Positions 26,099 through 33,610 of a stretch of 64,000 nucleotides of DNA are shown one piece after another (the first letter of the stretch is position 1; the number at the start of each line of letters is the position of its first letter). Where the stretch lies: NCBI GenBank assembly GCA_022796795.1, contig JAAWJI010000008.1:38263-102262 (forward strand), given 5' to 3'. The position numbers were made by a program, and so were the translations under genes. Below the pieces are notes generated by a model that had not been told where the DNA came from, searched no databases, and worked only from the letters and a program-made list of their open reading frames with translations. The DNA comes from Lachnospiraceae bacterium (GTDB taxonomy: Bacteria; Bacillota; Clostridia; Lachnospirales; Lachnospiraceae).

Positions 26099-27079
26099 AT
26101 GAATAAAAATCTGGGAAAGAGGCTCCTGGCTGAGGGCGGAGTTGTCATTGCAATCGTCATCGCATTTGTATTTTTTTCCATTATGGCGCCGAGGGCGTTC
26201 CTGTCTTTTGACAATGTCATCAACATTTTGAAATCCATTTCCATTACCACAGTCATTGCCATGGGCGCTACCATTGGCTTTGCGGCAGGGATTTTTGACC
26301 TGTCCTTTGCCTCTCTGGCGACTCTGGGGGCGGCCTTAAGCTGTACCTTTATCGCCTGGTATAACATGCCCATGCCCATAGCAATGATTGCAACCATTTT
26401 AGTCTGCATGCTGGTGGAACTGGTGAACTCGGTTCTGGTGGTAAAGTTTCAGGTCACTGCTTTTCTGGCTACCCTGGCCATGTCCTTTGTGGTGGACGGT
26501 CTGGTGCTGACCTATTCCGGCGGCTCCCTGATCAATCCCCGCATGGCAAGCGCCAGCGGCCAGGAAGTGGTGCGGGAGATTCCCCAGGCCTTCTGGAATA
26601 TGGGAAAATCCCCCTACATCATTATCATCATGTTTCTCTGCATCCTGGTGGTGGAGCTGTTCCTTACCTACACTAAACACGGCAGACTGCTGTATATGGT
26701 AGGCTCTAATGCGGGAGCCGCCCGTCTGTCCGGTGTGAAGATCGGTATGTACACTACCATGGCCTTTATGCTGACAGCTGTATTCTCCTCCCTGGCAGGC
26801 ATGCTGATTGCCGCCCGGGCAGGTACGGTCCAGTCCACGGCAGGCTCCTCCTTCCTCATGCCGGCAATCGCGGCAGCCAACATTGGTTTTTCCTTTGGAG
26901 GACGGGGAAAGGCAAACGCCATCGGAACCTTTGTGGGAGCGGCCTTGATCGGCGTGGTGGAGAACGGCCTCTATGCCATGGCCTTCCCCTATTACTCTAT
27001 CAACATCATCAAGGGAATTATCCTGATCCTGGCCCTGGTGCTCAGCACCCTGTCGGCAAAGGCGCAGGAGAACAAATAG
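26099..27079 (+). CDS. RbsC/AraH-type sugar ABC permease (locus 1)
   Basis: 326 residues, about ten membrane helices, normal for the CUT2 permease family. Typical blocks: TVIAMGATIGFAAGIFDLS near the second helix, the cytoplasmic coupling segment NAGAARLSGVKIG, and SFGGRGKANAIGTFVGAALIGV near the end. The start is set at the ATG at 26099 with AGGAGG at 26083-26088; upstream in-frame residues are not permease-like. It is followed by the MBL-fold gene after 13 bases, so the enzymes are in the same transcript as the importer. Confidence 0.94.
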   Translation: MNKNLGKRLLAEGGVVIAIVIAFVFFSIMAPRAFLSFDNVINILKSISITTVIAMGATIGFAAGIFDLSFASLATLGAALSCTFIAWYNMPMPIAMIATILVCMLVELVNSVLVVKFQVTAFLATLAMSFVVDGLVLTYSGGSLINPRMASASGQEVVREIPQAFWNMGKSPYIIIIMFLCILVVELFLTYTKHGRLLYMVGSNAGAARLSGVKIGMYTTMAFMLTAVFSSLAGMLIAARAGTVQSTAGSSFLMPAIAAANIGFSFGGRGKANAIGTFVGAALIGVVENGLYAMAFPYYSINIIKGIILILALVLSTLSAKAQENK

Positions 27080-27092
27080 GAGGTATAAAGAA

Positions 27093-28115
27093 ATGCGTTG
27101 GAAAAAGAATATGGAACCGGTAGATCACTCTTGCTTACATAAGTATCTCATTGAGGATGAGGAGGGCCAGATTCAACCCATGGATGAGCCCTATTTCCGG
27201 GCAAAGGAGCTGGCTCCTGGCGTGTGGCAGGTGCTTAGCGACGGAGATTACACCTATGTGCTGGAGGGGGACGAGGAGCTGATCTGCATTGACAGCGGCT
27301 CCGGGGCAGGAAATATCCGGGCCTTTTGCCAAACGCTGTCAGAAAAGCCTTTGTATCGGCTTTTCAACACCCACAATCATTTTGATCACACGAAAAACAA
27401 TTACCTCTTTGACGTGGTATATATGTCGGAAAAATGCTATGCGGGACGCTGCCAGCCTTTTGGAGAGCATGAGGGCATGGAGTTTCCGGATGATTATCCC
27501 GTGGTGTTTTTAAAGGACGGGGATGTGGTGAACCTGAAGGGCCGGGAGCTGGAGGTATACAACATTGAGGAGCACTGCAAGGGCTCTCTTCAATTTCTGG
27601 ATCGGAAGAGCCGCATCCTGTTCTGCGGGGATGAGCTGAATGGAAATTTTTTTGACAGCCGTATTTCCGTGGAGCACTCCTTCCGCAATCTGAGGCGGTG
27701 GATGTCCTTCCGGGATGCCTATGACACCCTGTGCGCCGGAAACGGAATCCATGATGCTGTTTATGTGGACCGGTATTATGAGACGGCAAAATATATCCTG
27801 GAGGGCCACACCGGGGAGGGAATGGAGTACTACATGCCCTATGAGGACCGGATTGCCTCGGTGGCTGTAAAGGATGGGAAGCCGGTGTTTGCTCGCCGCA
27901 GTCCTCATATGATCGAATCCGTAGCCGCAGCCATGCGCCAGGCAGGCTTTGAGAAGCACCTGGAGCTGACTAATGGCAGAGGCAGCTTCTGCTTCATGCG
28001 TAAGCTCACGCCGGACGGGATTTTTGACCGGATGCTGGAGCGCAACGACTGCAGGTTTGCTTATTACCTGAACCGGATCTGGAACAATGATGAGGCAAAT
28101 AACGACGTAGTATAA
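27093..28115 (+). CDS. Metallo-beta-lactamase-fold hydrolase in sugar locus 1
   Basis: 340 residues. The metal-binding motif is NTHNHFDH (HxHxDH, about residues 92-99). Further candidate ligands are in EEHCKGSLQFLD (His) and ILFCGDELNG (Asp). The MBL domain occupies about residues 30-220; the C-terminal about 100 residues are family-specific. MBL-fold enzymes include lactonases, thiol-ester and phosphodiester hydrolases. In a sugar operon a lactonase or sugar-ester hydrolase is a reasonable guess but not shown. AGGAGG precedes the start. It lies between the importer permease and the isomerase-like gene. Confidence 0.85.
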   Translation: MRWKKNMEPVDHSCLHKYLIEDEEGQIQPMDEPYFRAKELAPGVWQVLSDGDYTYVLEGDEELICIDSGSGAGNIRAFCQTLSEKPLYRLFNTHNHFDHTKNNYLFDVVYMSEKCYAGRCQPFGEHEGMEFPDDYPVVFLKDGDVVNLKGRELEVYNIEEHCKGSLQFLDRKSRILFCGDELNGNFFDSRISVEHSFRNLRRWMSFRDAYDTLCAGNGIHDAVYVDRYYETAKYILEGHTGEGMEYYMPYEDRIASVAVKDGKPVFARRSPHMIESVAAAMRQAGFEKHLELTNGRGSFCFMRKLTPDGIFDRMLERNDCRFAYYLNRIWNNDEANNDVV

Positions 28116-28206
28116 AGCAGGGATCAGGGAAGCGCTTTCGAGAAAGGATGGAGAGATGCCTCTGGGCTTCCCTGATAAAAAGAAAGAGGCCAGGAAAGGA
28201 GAAAAT

Positions 28207-29610
28207 ATGAGCGGAAAGATTAAGCTTGGCTATGCACCCACCCGCCGGAGCATTTTCAGCGCCCCGGACGCCATCAAGTACAGAGGCCTGACCGCAGACC
28301 GTCTGCGGGAGCTGGGAGTGGATTTTGTAGATATCACAGACATCAATGAGGAGGGTCTGCTTTACAACGAAGCAGACCGGATGAAAATCGCGGAAAAATT
28401 CAAGGCGGAGCGCATCGACGGCCTGTTCCTGCCTCACTGCAATTTCGGCACAGAATATGAGTGCGCCAGACTGGCAAAGGAGCTGGGGGTTCCGGTGCTT
28501 CTGTGGGGGCCTTTGGATGAGCGCCCTAACGAGAAAGGAGAACGCCTTCGGGATACCCAGTGCGGCCTGTTTGCCACAGGCAAGGTGCTGCGAAGATTCC
28601 AGGTGCCCTTTACCTATATGACCAACTGCAGGCTGGAGGATCCGGTATTCGAGAGAGGCCTTGGGGATTTCCTGGCTGTGTGCAATGTGGTAAAAACCTT
28701 CCGCAGTATTCGCATCCTGCAGATTTCCACCAGGCCCTTTGATTTCTGGTCTACCATGTGCAACGAGGGAGAGCTTCTGGAGAAATTTAACATTCAGCTG
28801 TCGCCCATTCCCATGCCGGAGTTGACCGACGAGGTAAAGCGGGTGAAGGCGGAGAAAACAGAGGTGGAGCAGGTCATGGCCTACTGCAGGGAAAAGATGG
28901 AAATTCTCATTACGGAGGAGGAGCTGGAAAATGTGGCGGCCCTGAAGGTGGCCATGAAAAATCTGACGGAGAAATACGGCTGCAAGGCCGTGGCCATCCA
29001 ATGTTGGAACCAGCTGCAGTCGGAGCTTGGTATCATGCCCTGTGCGGCCAATTCCCTGCTGAACGAGGAGGGGATTCCCGTGGTATGCGAGACGGATATC
29101 CACGGCGCCGTCACAGCCCTTTTGGTGGAGGCGGCAACCTTGGACGATACCAGAAGCTTCTTTGCGGACTGGACCATCCGGCATCCGGATATTGAGAACG
29201 GGGAGCTTTTGCAGCACTGCGGTCCCTGGCCTATTTCCGTGGCTCAGGAAAAGCCGAAGCTTACCTATCCCCTGGCCTTTGACCATCCGGGCAGCATTAC
29301 GGCGGAGGCAAAGCATGGACAGGTAACCCTGGCCCGCTTTGACGGAGACAACGGGGAATACTCTCTGCTGCTGGGAAATGCAAAAGGCGTGGAGGGTCCC
29401 AAGGGCATGGGCACCTATCTCTGGGTGGAGGTGGACAACATCAAGCGCCTGGAGGCCAAGATCGTGGAGGGTCCCTACATTCATCACTGCGTGGGAATCC
29501 ACAGGGATGTGGTGCCGGTGCTGTATGAAGCCTGTAAATACATAGGGATTAAGCCGGATCTCTACGATCCTATAGAAGAGGATGTAAAAGCTTATCTGCG
29601 CGGGGAGTAA
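28207..29610 (+). CDS. L-fucose/L-arabinose-isomerase-like protein (locus 1)
   Basis: 467 residues from the ATG at 28207 (AAAGGAG upstream). It resembles the fucose/arabinose isomerase-like superfamily: an N-terminal Rossmann-like half (KIKLGYAPTRRS, RIDGLFLPHCNFG, VPVLLWGPLDERP) and a C-terminal half with Glu/Asp/His candidates for metal binding in QCWNQLQ, VCETDIHGA and HHCVGIHRD. Classical FucI or AraA enzymes interconvert aldoses and ketoses using Mn2+. Here a ketose would feed the FGGY kinase and transketolase encoded next. The ligand positions were judged by eye; substrate unknown. A cre-like sequence (GGAAGCGCTTTCG, 28128-28140) lies in the gap before it. Confidence 0.83.
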   Translation: MSGKIKLGYAPTRRSIFSAPDAIKYRGLTADRLRELGVDFVDITDINEEGLLYNEADRMKIAEKFKAERIDGLFLPHCNFGTEYECARLAKELGVPVLLWGPLDERPNEKGERLRDTQCGLFATGKVLRRFQVPFTYMTNCRLEDPVFERGLGDFLAVCNVVKTFRSIRILQISTRPFDFWSTMCNEGELLEKFNIQLSPIPMPELTDEVKRVKAEKTEVEQVMAYCREKMEILITEEELENVAALKVAMKNLTEKYGCKAVAIQCWNQLQSELGIMPCAANSLLNEEGIPVVCETDIHGAVTALLVEAATLDDTRSFFADWTIRHPDIENGELLQHCGPWPISVAQEKPKLTYPLAFDHPGSITAEAKHGQVTLARFDGDNGEYSLLLGNAKGVEGPKGMGTYLWVEVDNIKRLEAKIVEGPYIHHCVGIHRDVVPVLYEACKYIGIKPDLYDPIEEDVKAYLRGE

Positions 29611-29728
29611 TCGGCATAAGTGAACCAAATCCTGGCTTTTGTGTAAAGATCGGTACAGGGAAGCAATTGTCTATCTTTGCAAAAAGCGAACGGCACGAGG
29701 AAACAGATTTTGTGGGAAAGGAAAGCAT

Positions 29729-30562
29729 ATGGAAGATTTAAAGGCATTATCCTATGATTTGCGGAAACATGTAGTGGATATGATTGTGGAAGGGAAGGGC
29801 GGCCATATCGGTGGTGATATGAGTGTGATTGATGCCCTCATAGCCCTGTATTTCCGGGTGATGAATATCAGTCCGGATAATCAGGAGGACGAAAACCGGG
29901 ACCGCTTTGTTATGAGCAAGGGACACTGCGTGGAGGCCCTCTACGCGGTGCTGGCGGCCAAGGGCTTCTTCCCTATCGAAGAGGTAATTGAGAAATTCAG
30001 CAAATTCGGCTCCCCCTATATCGGCCACCCTAACAATAAGCTGCCAGGGATCGAGATGAATTCTGGCTCTCTGGGACACGGCCTTCCCGTGAGTATTGGC
30101 ATGGCCCTGGCCGGACGCATGGACCGCCGGGACTACCGGGTCTACACGGTTATGGGAGACGGGGAGCTGGCAGAGGGCTCTGTGTGGGAGGGCGCTATGG
30201 CGGCGGCTCACTATAAACTGGACAATCTCTGCGCCACTGTGGACCGGAATCGGCTGCAGATTTCGGGAAACACCGAGGATGTTATGGCCCAGGATGACTT
30301 GGGGGAACGGTTCCGCAGCTTTGGCTGGCATGTGATCCATGTGGCAGACGGCAACGATATGGACCAGCTTCTGGCAGCCTATGAGGAGGCCAAAACCGTA
30401 AAGGGAAAGCCTGCCCTGGTCATTGCCAACACGGTGAAGGGCTGCGGCTCCGCGGTCATGGAGAACAAGGCCCCCTGGCATCACAAGGTGCCCTCCCCGG
30501 AGGAATATGAGCAGATTATCGGAGATTTCGCCAGGAGAAAGGAGGCGCTGTGCCATGAATAA
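29729..30562 (+). CDS. Transketolase, N-terminal (TPP/pyrophosphate-binding) subunit
   Basis: 277 residues. TPP-binding motif GDGELAEGSVWEG...TVDRN (GDG-Xn-N form, about residues 147-185), with SKGHCVEALYAVLAA and GSLGHGLPVSIGMALA typical of the transketolase N-terminal half. The start is set at the ATG at 29729 with GGAAAGG upstream; an in-frame extension to 29639 does not look like the family. It overlaps its partner gene by 8 bases. Split transketolases of this kind are known in the apulose-4-phosphate (AptAB) and sulfosugar pathways as well as some general transketolases; context suggests a dedicated catabolic role. Confidence 0.94.
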   Translation: MEDLKALSYDLRKHVVDMIVEGKGGHIGGDMSVIDALIALYFRVMNISPDNQEDENRDRFVMSKGHCVEALYAVLAAKGFFPIEEVIEKFSKFGSPYIGHPNNKLPGIEMNSGSLGHGLPVSIGMALAGRMDRRDYRVYTVMGDGELAEGSVWEGAMAAAHYKLDNLCATVDRNRLQISGNTEDVMAQDDLGERFRSFGWHVIHVADGNDMDQLLAAYEEAKTVKGKPALVIANTVKGCGSAVMENKAPWHHKVPSPEEYEQIIGDFARRKEALCHE

Positions 30563-31487
30563 GATTCCAAACCGGCAGGCTATCTGTGAGGTGTTGATGG
30601 AAAAGGCAAAGACAGACAGGGATATTGTAGTGCTGTGCAGCGATTCCCGGGGAAGCGCATCCCTGGCCCCCTTTGCCAAGGAATTTCCGGAGCAGTTTGT
30701 GGAGACAGGGATTGCGGAGCAGAACCTGGTTGGTATTGCGGCAGGTCTGGCAAAGTGCGGGAAAAAGGTATTTGCGGCCTCCCCGGCAAGCTTTGTCTCA
30801 ACCAGGAGCTATGAGCAGGCCAAGGTGGACTGCGCCTACTCAGGCACCAACGTGACGCTTATCGGAATCAGCGGCGGCGTCAGCTACGGGGCCCTGGGCA
30901 TGAGCCATCATTCCGCCCAGGATATTGCGGCCATGTCAGCCATTCCCAATATGCGGGTGTATTTGCCCAGCGACCGGTTTCAGACGGCCTGCCTCATAGA
31001 GGCTCTGCTGCAGGATGAAAAGCCAGCCTATATCCGGGTGGGAAGAAACCCGGTGGAGGACATTTATACGGAGGAAAGCTGTCCCTTTGTCCTGGACCGG
31101 GCCAATGTGCTCATGGAAGGGAAGGATGCGGCCATTATTGCCTGCGGGGAAATGGTGCGGCCGGCCCTGGGTGCGGCGGAAAAGCTAAAGGAGCAGGGCA
31201 TTGGGGCCCGGGTCATTGACATGTACTGTGTGAAACCCCTGGACCGGGAAGCGATTCTCCAGGCGGCCCGGGAGGTCAAGGCGGTTATCACGGCAGAGGA
31301 GCATGCGCCCTTCGGGGGCCTGGGCTCCATGGTGAGCCAGGTGGTGGCTGCAGATTGTCCGAAAAAGGTCGTTAATCTGGCTCTGCCGGATGCGCCGGTG
31401 ATTACGGGAACCTCATCCGAGGTGTTTGCCTACTATGGGCTGGACGCTGCGGGGATTGTCAAGGCTGTGGAGGAGGCACTTTCCTAA
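30555..31487 (+). CDS. Transketolase, C-terminal subunit
   Basis: 310 residues. The pyrimidine-binding domain holds the catalytic glutamate in ETGIAEQNLVGIAAGLA (about residues 49-65), followed by the SYGALGMSHHSAQDIA block. The C-terminal domain shows VIDMYCVKPLDREAILQAA and AEEHAPFGGLGSMVSQ. It complements the preceding gene to form a complete two-polypeptide transketolase. The start codon ATG at 30555 lies inside the end of the preceding gene, suggesting translational coupling. It is followed by a purine-rich repeat region and the kinase gene. Confidence 0.94.
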   Translation: MNKIPNRQAICEVLMEKAKTDRDIVVLCSDSRGSASLAPFAKEFPEQFVETGIAEQNLVGIAAGLAKCGKKVFAASPASFVSTRSYEQAKVDCAYSGTNVTLIGISGGVSYGALGMSHHSAQDIAAMSAIPNMRVYLPSDRFQTACLIEALLQDEKPAYIRVGRNPVEDIYTEESCPFVLDRANVLMEGKDAAIIACGEMVRPALGAAEKLKEQGIGARVIDMYCVKPLDREAILQAAREVKAVITAEEHAPFGGLGSMVSQVVAADCPKKVVNLALPDAPVITGTSSEVFAYYGLDAAGIVKAVEEALS

Positions 31488-31506
31488 AAGTGAAGTCTGA
31501 AAGAAT

Positions 31507-31625
31507 AGGCAGTCAGGAAAGCTAGGAAGGTCGGAAGAAGAGGCAGTCTGGAAGACCAGGAAAGCCGAAAGAACAGACAGTCAGGAAAGCTGGAAAAATA
31601 GGCAGTCAGGAAAGACAGCAGGTTC
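31507..31625 (+). repeat. Degenerate purine-rich tandem repeats
   Basis: Four imperfect copies of a unit starting AGGCAGTCAGGAAAG begin at 31507, 31541, 31575 and 31600. The spacing is 34, 34 and 25 bases. The strand is almost pyrimidine-free between the motifs. It lies wholly between the transketolase and kinase genes (31488-31668) and holds no gene. It ends about 40 bases before the kinase start. Confidence 0.8.
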
Positions 31626-31668
31626 AGGATCGAGAGTAAGAAGAGTAACAGTAGAAAGGAACAAAGGA

Positions 31669-33147
31669 ATGGGCAGATATGTGTTGGGAATCGATCAGAG
31701 TACCCAGGGCACAAAGGCTCTTCTGTTTGATGAGGAAGGGAAGCTTCGGTGCAGGAGTGACCTTCCTCACGAGCAAATTGTGGATGAGCGGGGCTGGGTG
31801 GAGCATGATCTGGAAGAAATCTATGCAAACACCATACAGACAGTAAAAAATCTGGTGGAAAAAGCTGGGATTGACAAGTCAGAGCTTTCCGTGCTGGGCA
31901 TCAGCAACCAGCGGGAGACGGCGGCCTGCTGGGAGAAGGACAGCGGCCGTCCCGTGTACCATGCTATTGTCTGGCAGTGCGTCCGGGGAGCGGCCATCTG
32001 TGAGAGGCTGAGGGAACAGGGTCATGAACAAATGATCCGGGAACACACAGGCCTCCCCTTGTCCCCCTATTTTTCCGCGGCAAAGCTTGCCTGGATCTTT
32101 CAGAATGTGGAAGGAGCAAAGGAAAGGGCAAAAAGAGGAGAGCTTGCCTGCGGCACCATAGACAGCTTCCTGGTGTACCGGCTTACAAAAGGAAGAAATT
32201 TCCAGACGGATTACTCCAACGCCTCCCGCACCCAGCTCTTTCATATTGGAGAGCTTGCCTGGGATTCCAAGCTTTTGGAGCTGTTCGGAATCCATCCCTC
32301 CTGCATGGCAGCTGTGACGGATTCCAACGGAGACTACGGCGTGACGGATTTTGAGGGCTATCTGGATCATCCCATTCCCATCCGGGCCGTGCTGGGGGAT
32401 TCACACGGAGCCCTTTTTGGTCAGGGGTGTCTCAAGCGCGGCATGGTAAAGGCCACCTATGGGACAGGCTCTTCCATTATGATGAACGTAGGGGAACAGC
32501 CGGTGTTCAATGACCTGGGCCTTGCATCTTCCCTGGCCTGGTCCATGGACGGGAAGGTAAACTATGTGCTGGAGGGCAACATCAACTACACGGGAGCCGT
32601 GATTACCTGGCTTAAGGATGAGGTGGGCCTTATCTCCTCTGCAGGAGAGACGGAAGAATTGGCGAAAAAAGCCAGAGAAAGCGACTGTACCTATGTGGTT
32701 CCCGCCTTCTCCGGCCTGGGAGCGCCCTACTGGGACAGCAAGGCCAAGGCAGTCATCTGCGGAATCACCCGGACCACAGGGAAGGCAGAGATTGTCCGGG
32801 CAGCCTTAGACTGCATCGCCTATCAGATCGGGGATATTGTCCGGGTTATGCAGGAGGCCAGCGGGATACCCATAGAGGAGCTTCGGGTAGACGGAGGGCC
32901 CACGAAAAATGAGTATCTCATGCAGTTCCAGAGCAATCTTCTGGGAATCCCCGTGCGGATTCCGGAGGCGGAGGAGTTGTCCGGCATCGGGGCGGCGTAT
33001 GCGGCAGGATTGGCTGCGGGGATTTATAGAGAAGATATTTTTAACGCCATGAGCCGGAGAAGCTATGAGAGCGAGGGGGACAGAAGCAAGTATGGGGAGC
33101 TCTATGCCGGATGGCAGGAAGCGGTGCGGATGGTGAGGACAAAATAG
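31669..33147 (+). CDS. FGGY-family carbohydrate kinase (locus 1)
   Basis: 492 residues, normal length. N-terminal phosphate-binding strand YVLGIDQSTQGTKALLFD, then SNQRETAACWEKDSGRP, ATP-site YGTGSSIMMNVG and the C-terminal FGGY signature region ELRVDGGPTKNEYLMQFQS. It is closest in feel to glycerol and xylulose kinases. Its place after an isomerase-like protein and a split transketolase suggests it phosphorylates the ketose made by the isomerase, as D-apulose kinase does in the apiose pathway; this is inference. AAAGGA precedes the ATG. A strong hairpin terminator begins 4 bases after the stop. Confidence 0.93.
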   Translation: MGRYVLGIDQSTQGTKALLFDEEGKLRCRSDLPHEQIVDERGWVEHDLEEIYANTIQTVKNLVEKAGIDKSELSVLGISNQRETAACWEKDSGRPVYHAIVWQCVRGAAICERLREQGHEQMIREHTGLPLSPYFSAAKLAWIFQNVEGAKERAKRGELACGTIDSFLVYRLTKGRNFQTDYSNASRTQLFHIGELAWDSKLLELFGIHPSCMAAVTDSNGDYGVTDFEGYLDHPIPIRAVLGDSHGALFGQGCLKRGMVKATYGTGSSIMMNVGEQPVFNDLGLASSLAWSMDGKVNYVLEGNINYTGAVITWLKDEVGLISSAGETEELAKKARESDCTYVVPAFSGLGAPYWDSKAKAVICGITRTTGKAEIVRAALDCIAYQIGDIVRVMQEASGIPIEELRVDGGPTKNEYLMQFQSNLLGIPVRIPEAEELSGIGAAYAAGLAAGIYREDIFNAMSRRSYESEGDRSKYGELYAGWQEAVRMVRTK

Positions 33148-33150
33148 AAA

Positions 33151-33202
33151 AAATCCCTGTTGAAATCAATGCGTGTGTACCATTGATTTCAGCAGGGATT
33201 TT
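33151..33202. terminator. Bidirectional hairpin terminator (left hairpin of the nitrilase island)
   Basis: A 21-pair stem (arms 33151-33171 and 33181-33201, one G-T pair), loop nine bases. On the plus strand it terminates the kinase gene; on the minus strand it is followed by TTTTTT and ends the small gene at 33223. The outer arm AAATCCCTGTTGAA/TTTCAGCAGGGATTT is shared with the hairpin at 36654-36696. Confidence 0.88.
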
Positions 33203-33222
33203 AAGCTGATTTTTCTGTGTTA

Positions 33223-33414
33223 TTATTCTTTGATCTTATCAATATCAGTCAAATTCACTCCCAAAGCGGTAAGAATTGCTTTTAATGACAGATAGTCATT
33301 TTTCAATCCTTCATATGTTTTTGTTGCATTTTCCTCTCTGGCATTTTTCATGTGGGCCTGGACTTTTTGGAATTGATCGACCACGTCTTTTACAATTTCA
33401 CCATTGCTTGGCAT
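33223..33414 (-). CDS. Small hypothetical protein (63 residues)
   Basis: Start at the ATG at 33414, with AGGAGG upstream in ideal position; an earlier in-frame ATG has none. The protein is charged, helical and coiled-coil-like (DQFQKVQAHMKNAREENA, then DYLSLKAILTALGVNL) with no cysteine or signal peptide. It is transcribed divergently from the nitrilase operon from its own promoter and ends at the shared hairpin. I do not recognise it. Its position makes it a possible antitoxin, regulator or accessory factor of the island, but nothing in the sequence proves this. Confidence 0.7.
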   Translation of the reverse strand: MPSNGEIVKDVVDQFQKVQAHMKNAREENATKTYEGLKNDYLSLKAILTALGVNLTDIDKIKE

Positions 33415-33459
33415 TGAAAACCACCTCCTGATTAAGATCATGGTTACTTGTATAGGTTC

Positions 33460-33488
33460 AATATAGCATAAGCAAAGGATAAAGTCTA
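33460..33488 (-). promoter_or_regulatory. Promoter of the small minus-strand gene
   Basis: On the minus strand TAGACT (plus 33483-33488), 17-base spacer, then TATATT (plus 33460-33465) preceded by TGC, an extended -10. The start codon is about 45 bases downstream. Confidence 0.65.
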
Positions 33489-33535
33489 TTGTAATTTTAG
33501 AATAGCCCTGGAGATCTATATTTTGTAAATTTTTG

Positions 33536-33564
33536 CTGAAACATAGCTGAAATTATGATATACT
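33536..33564 (+). promoter_or_regulatory. Extended -10 promoter of the nitrilase operon
   Basis: TATACT at 33559-33564 is preceded by TGA, giving an extended -10 (TG-N-TATACT). The -35 candidate CTGAAA at 33536-33541 is poor. It lies about 47 bases before the start codon, so the two divergent island promoters are roughly 70-100 bases apart. Confidence 0.5.
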
Positions 33565-33610
33565 TAAACTACTTTTTAAGATCATATAGGGAGAGAAATC
33601 TTTTTGGAAG

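Noticed and set aside
28006..29628. A 540-codon open frame on the minus strand
   Set aside because: It lies opposite the isomerase-like gene, which has clear family motifs and a ribosome site; the minus frame has none.
29729..31487. Sulfoquinovose sulfo-transketolase pathway
   Set aside because: The split transketolase fits, but no sulfoquinovosidase, sulfosugar isomerase or sulfolactaldehyde-type enzyme is present, and the FGGY kinase points elsewhere.
31507..31625. CRISPR-like array
   Set aside because: The units are imperfect, the spacing is irregular (34, 34, 25), there are no unique spacers and no cas genes in the window.
31484..31828. Minus-strand frame across the purine-rich repeats, rich in Leu/Phe/Ser
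   Set aside because: The apparent repeats and hydrophobicity come from the complement of the GA-rich DNA and it runs into the kinase gene.
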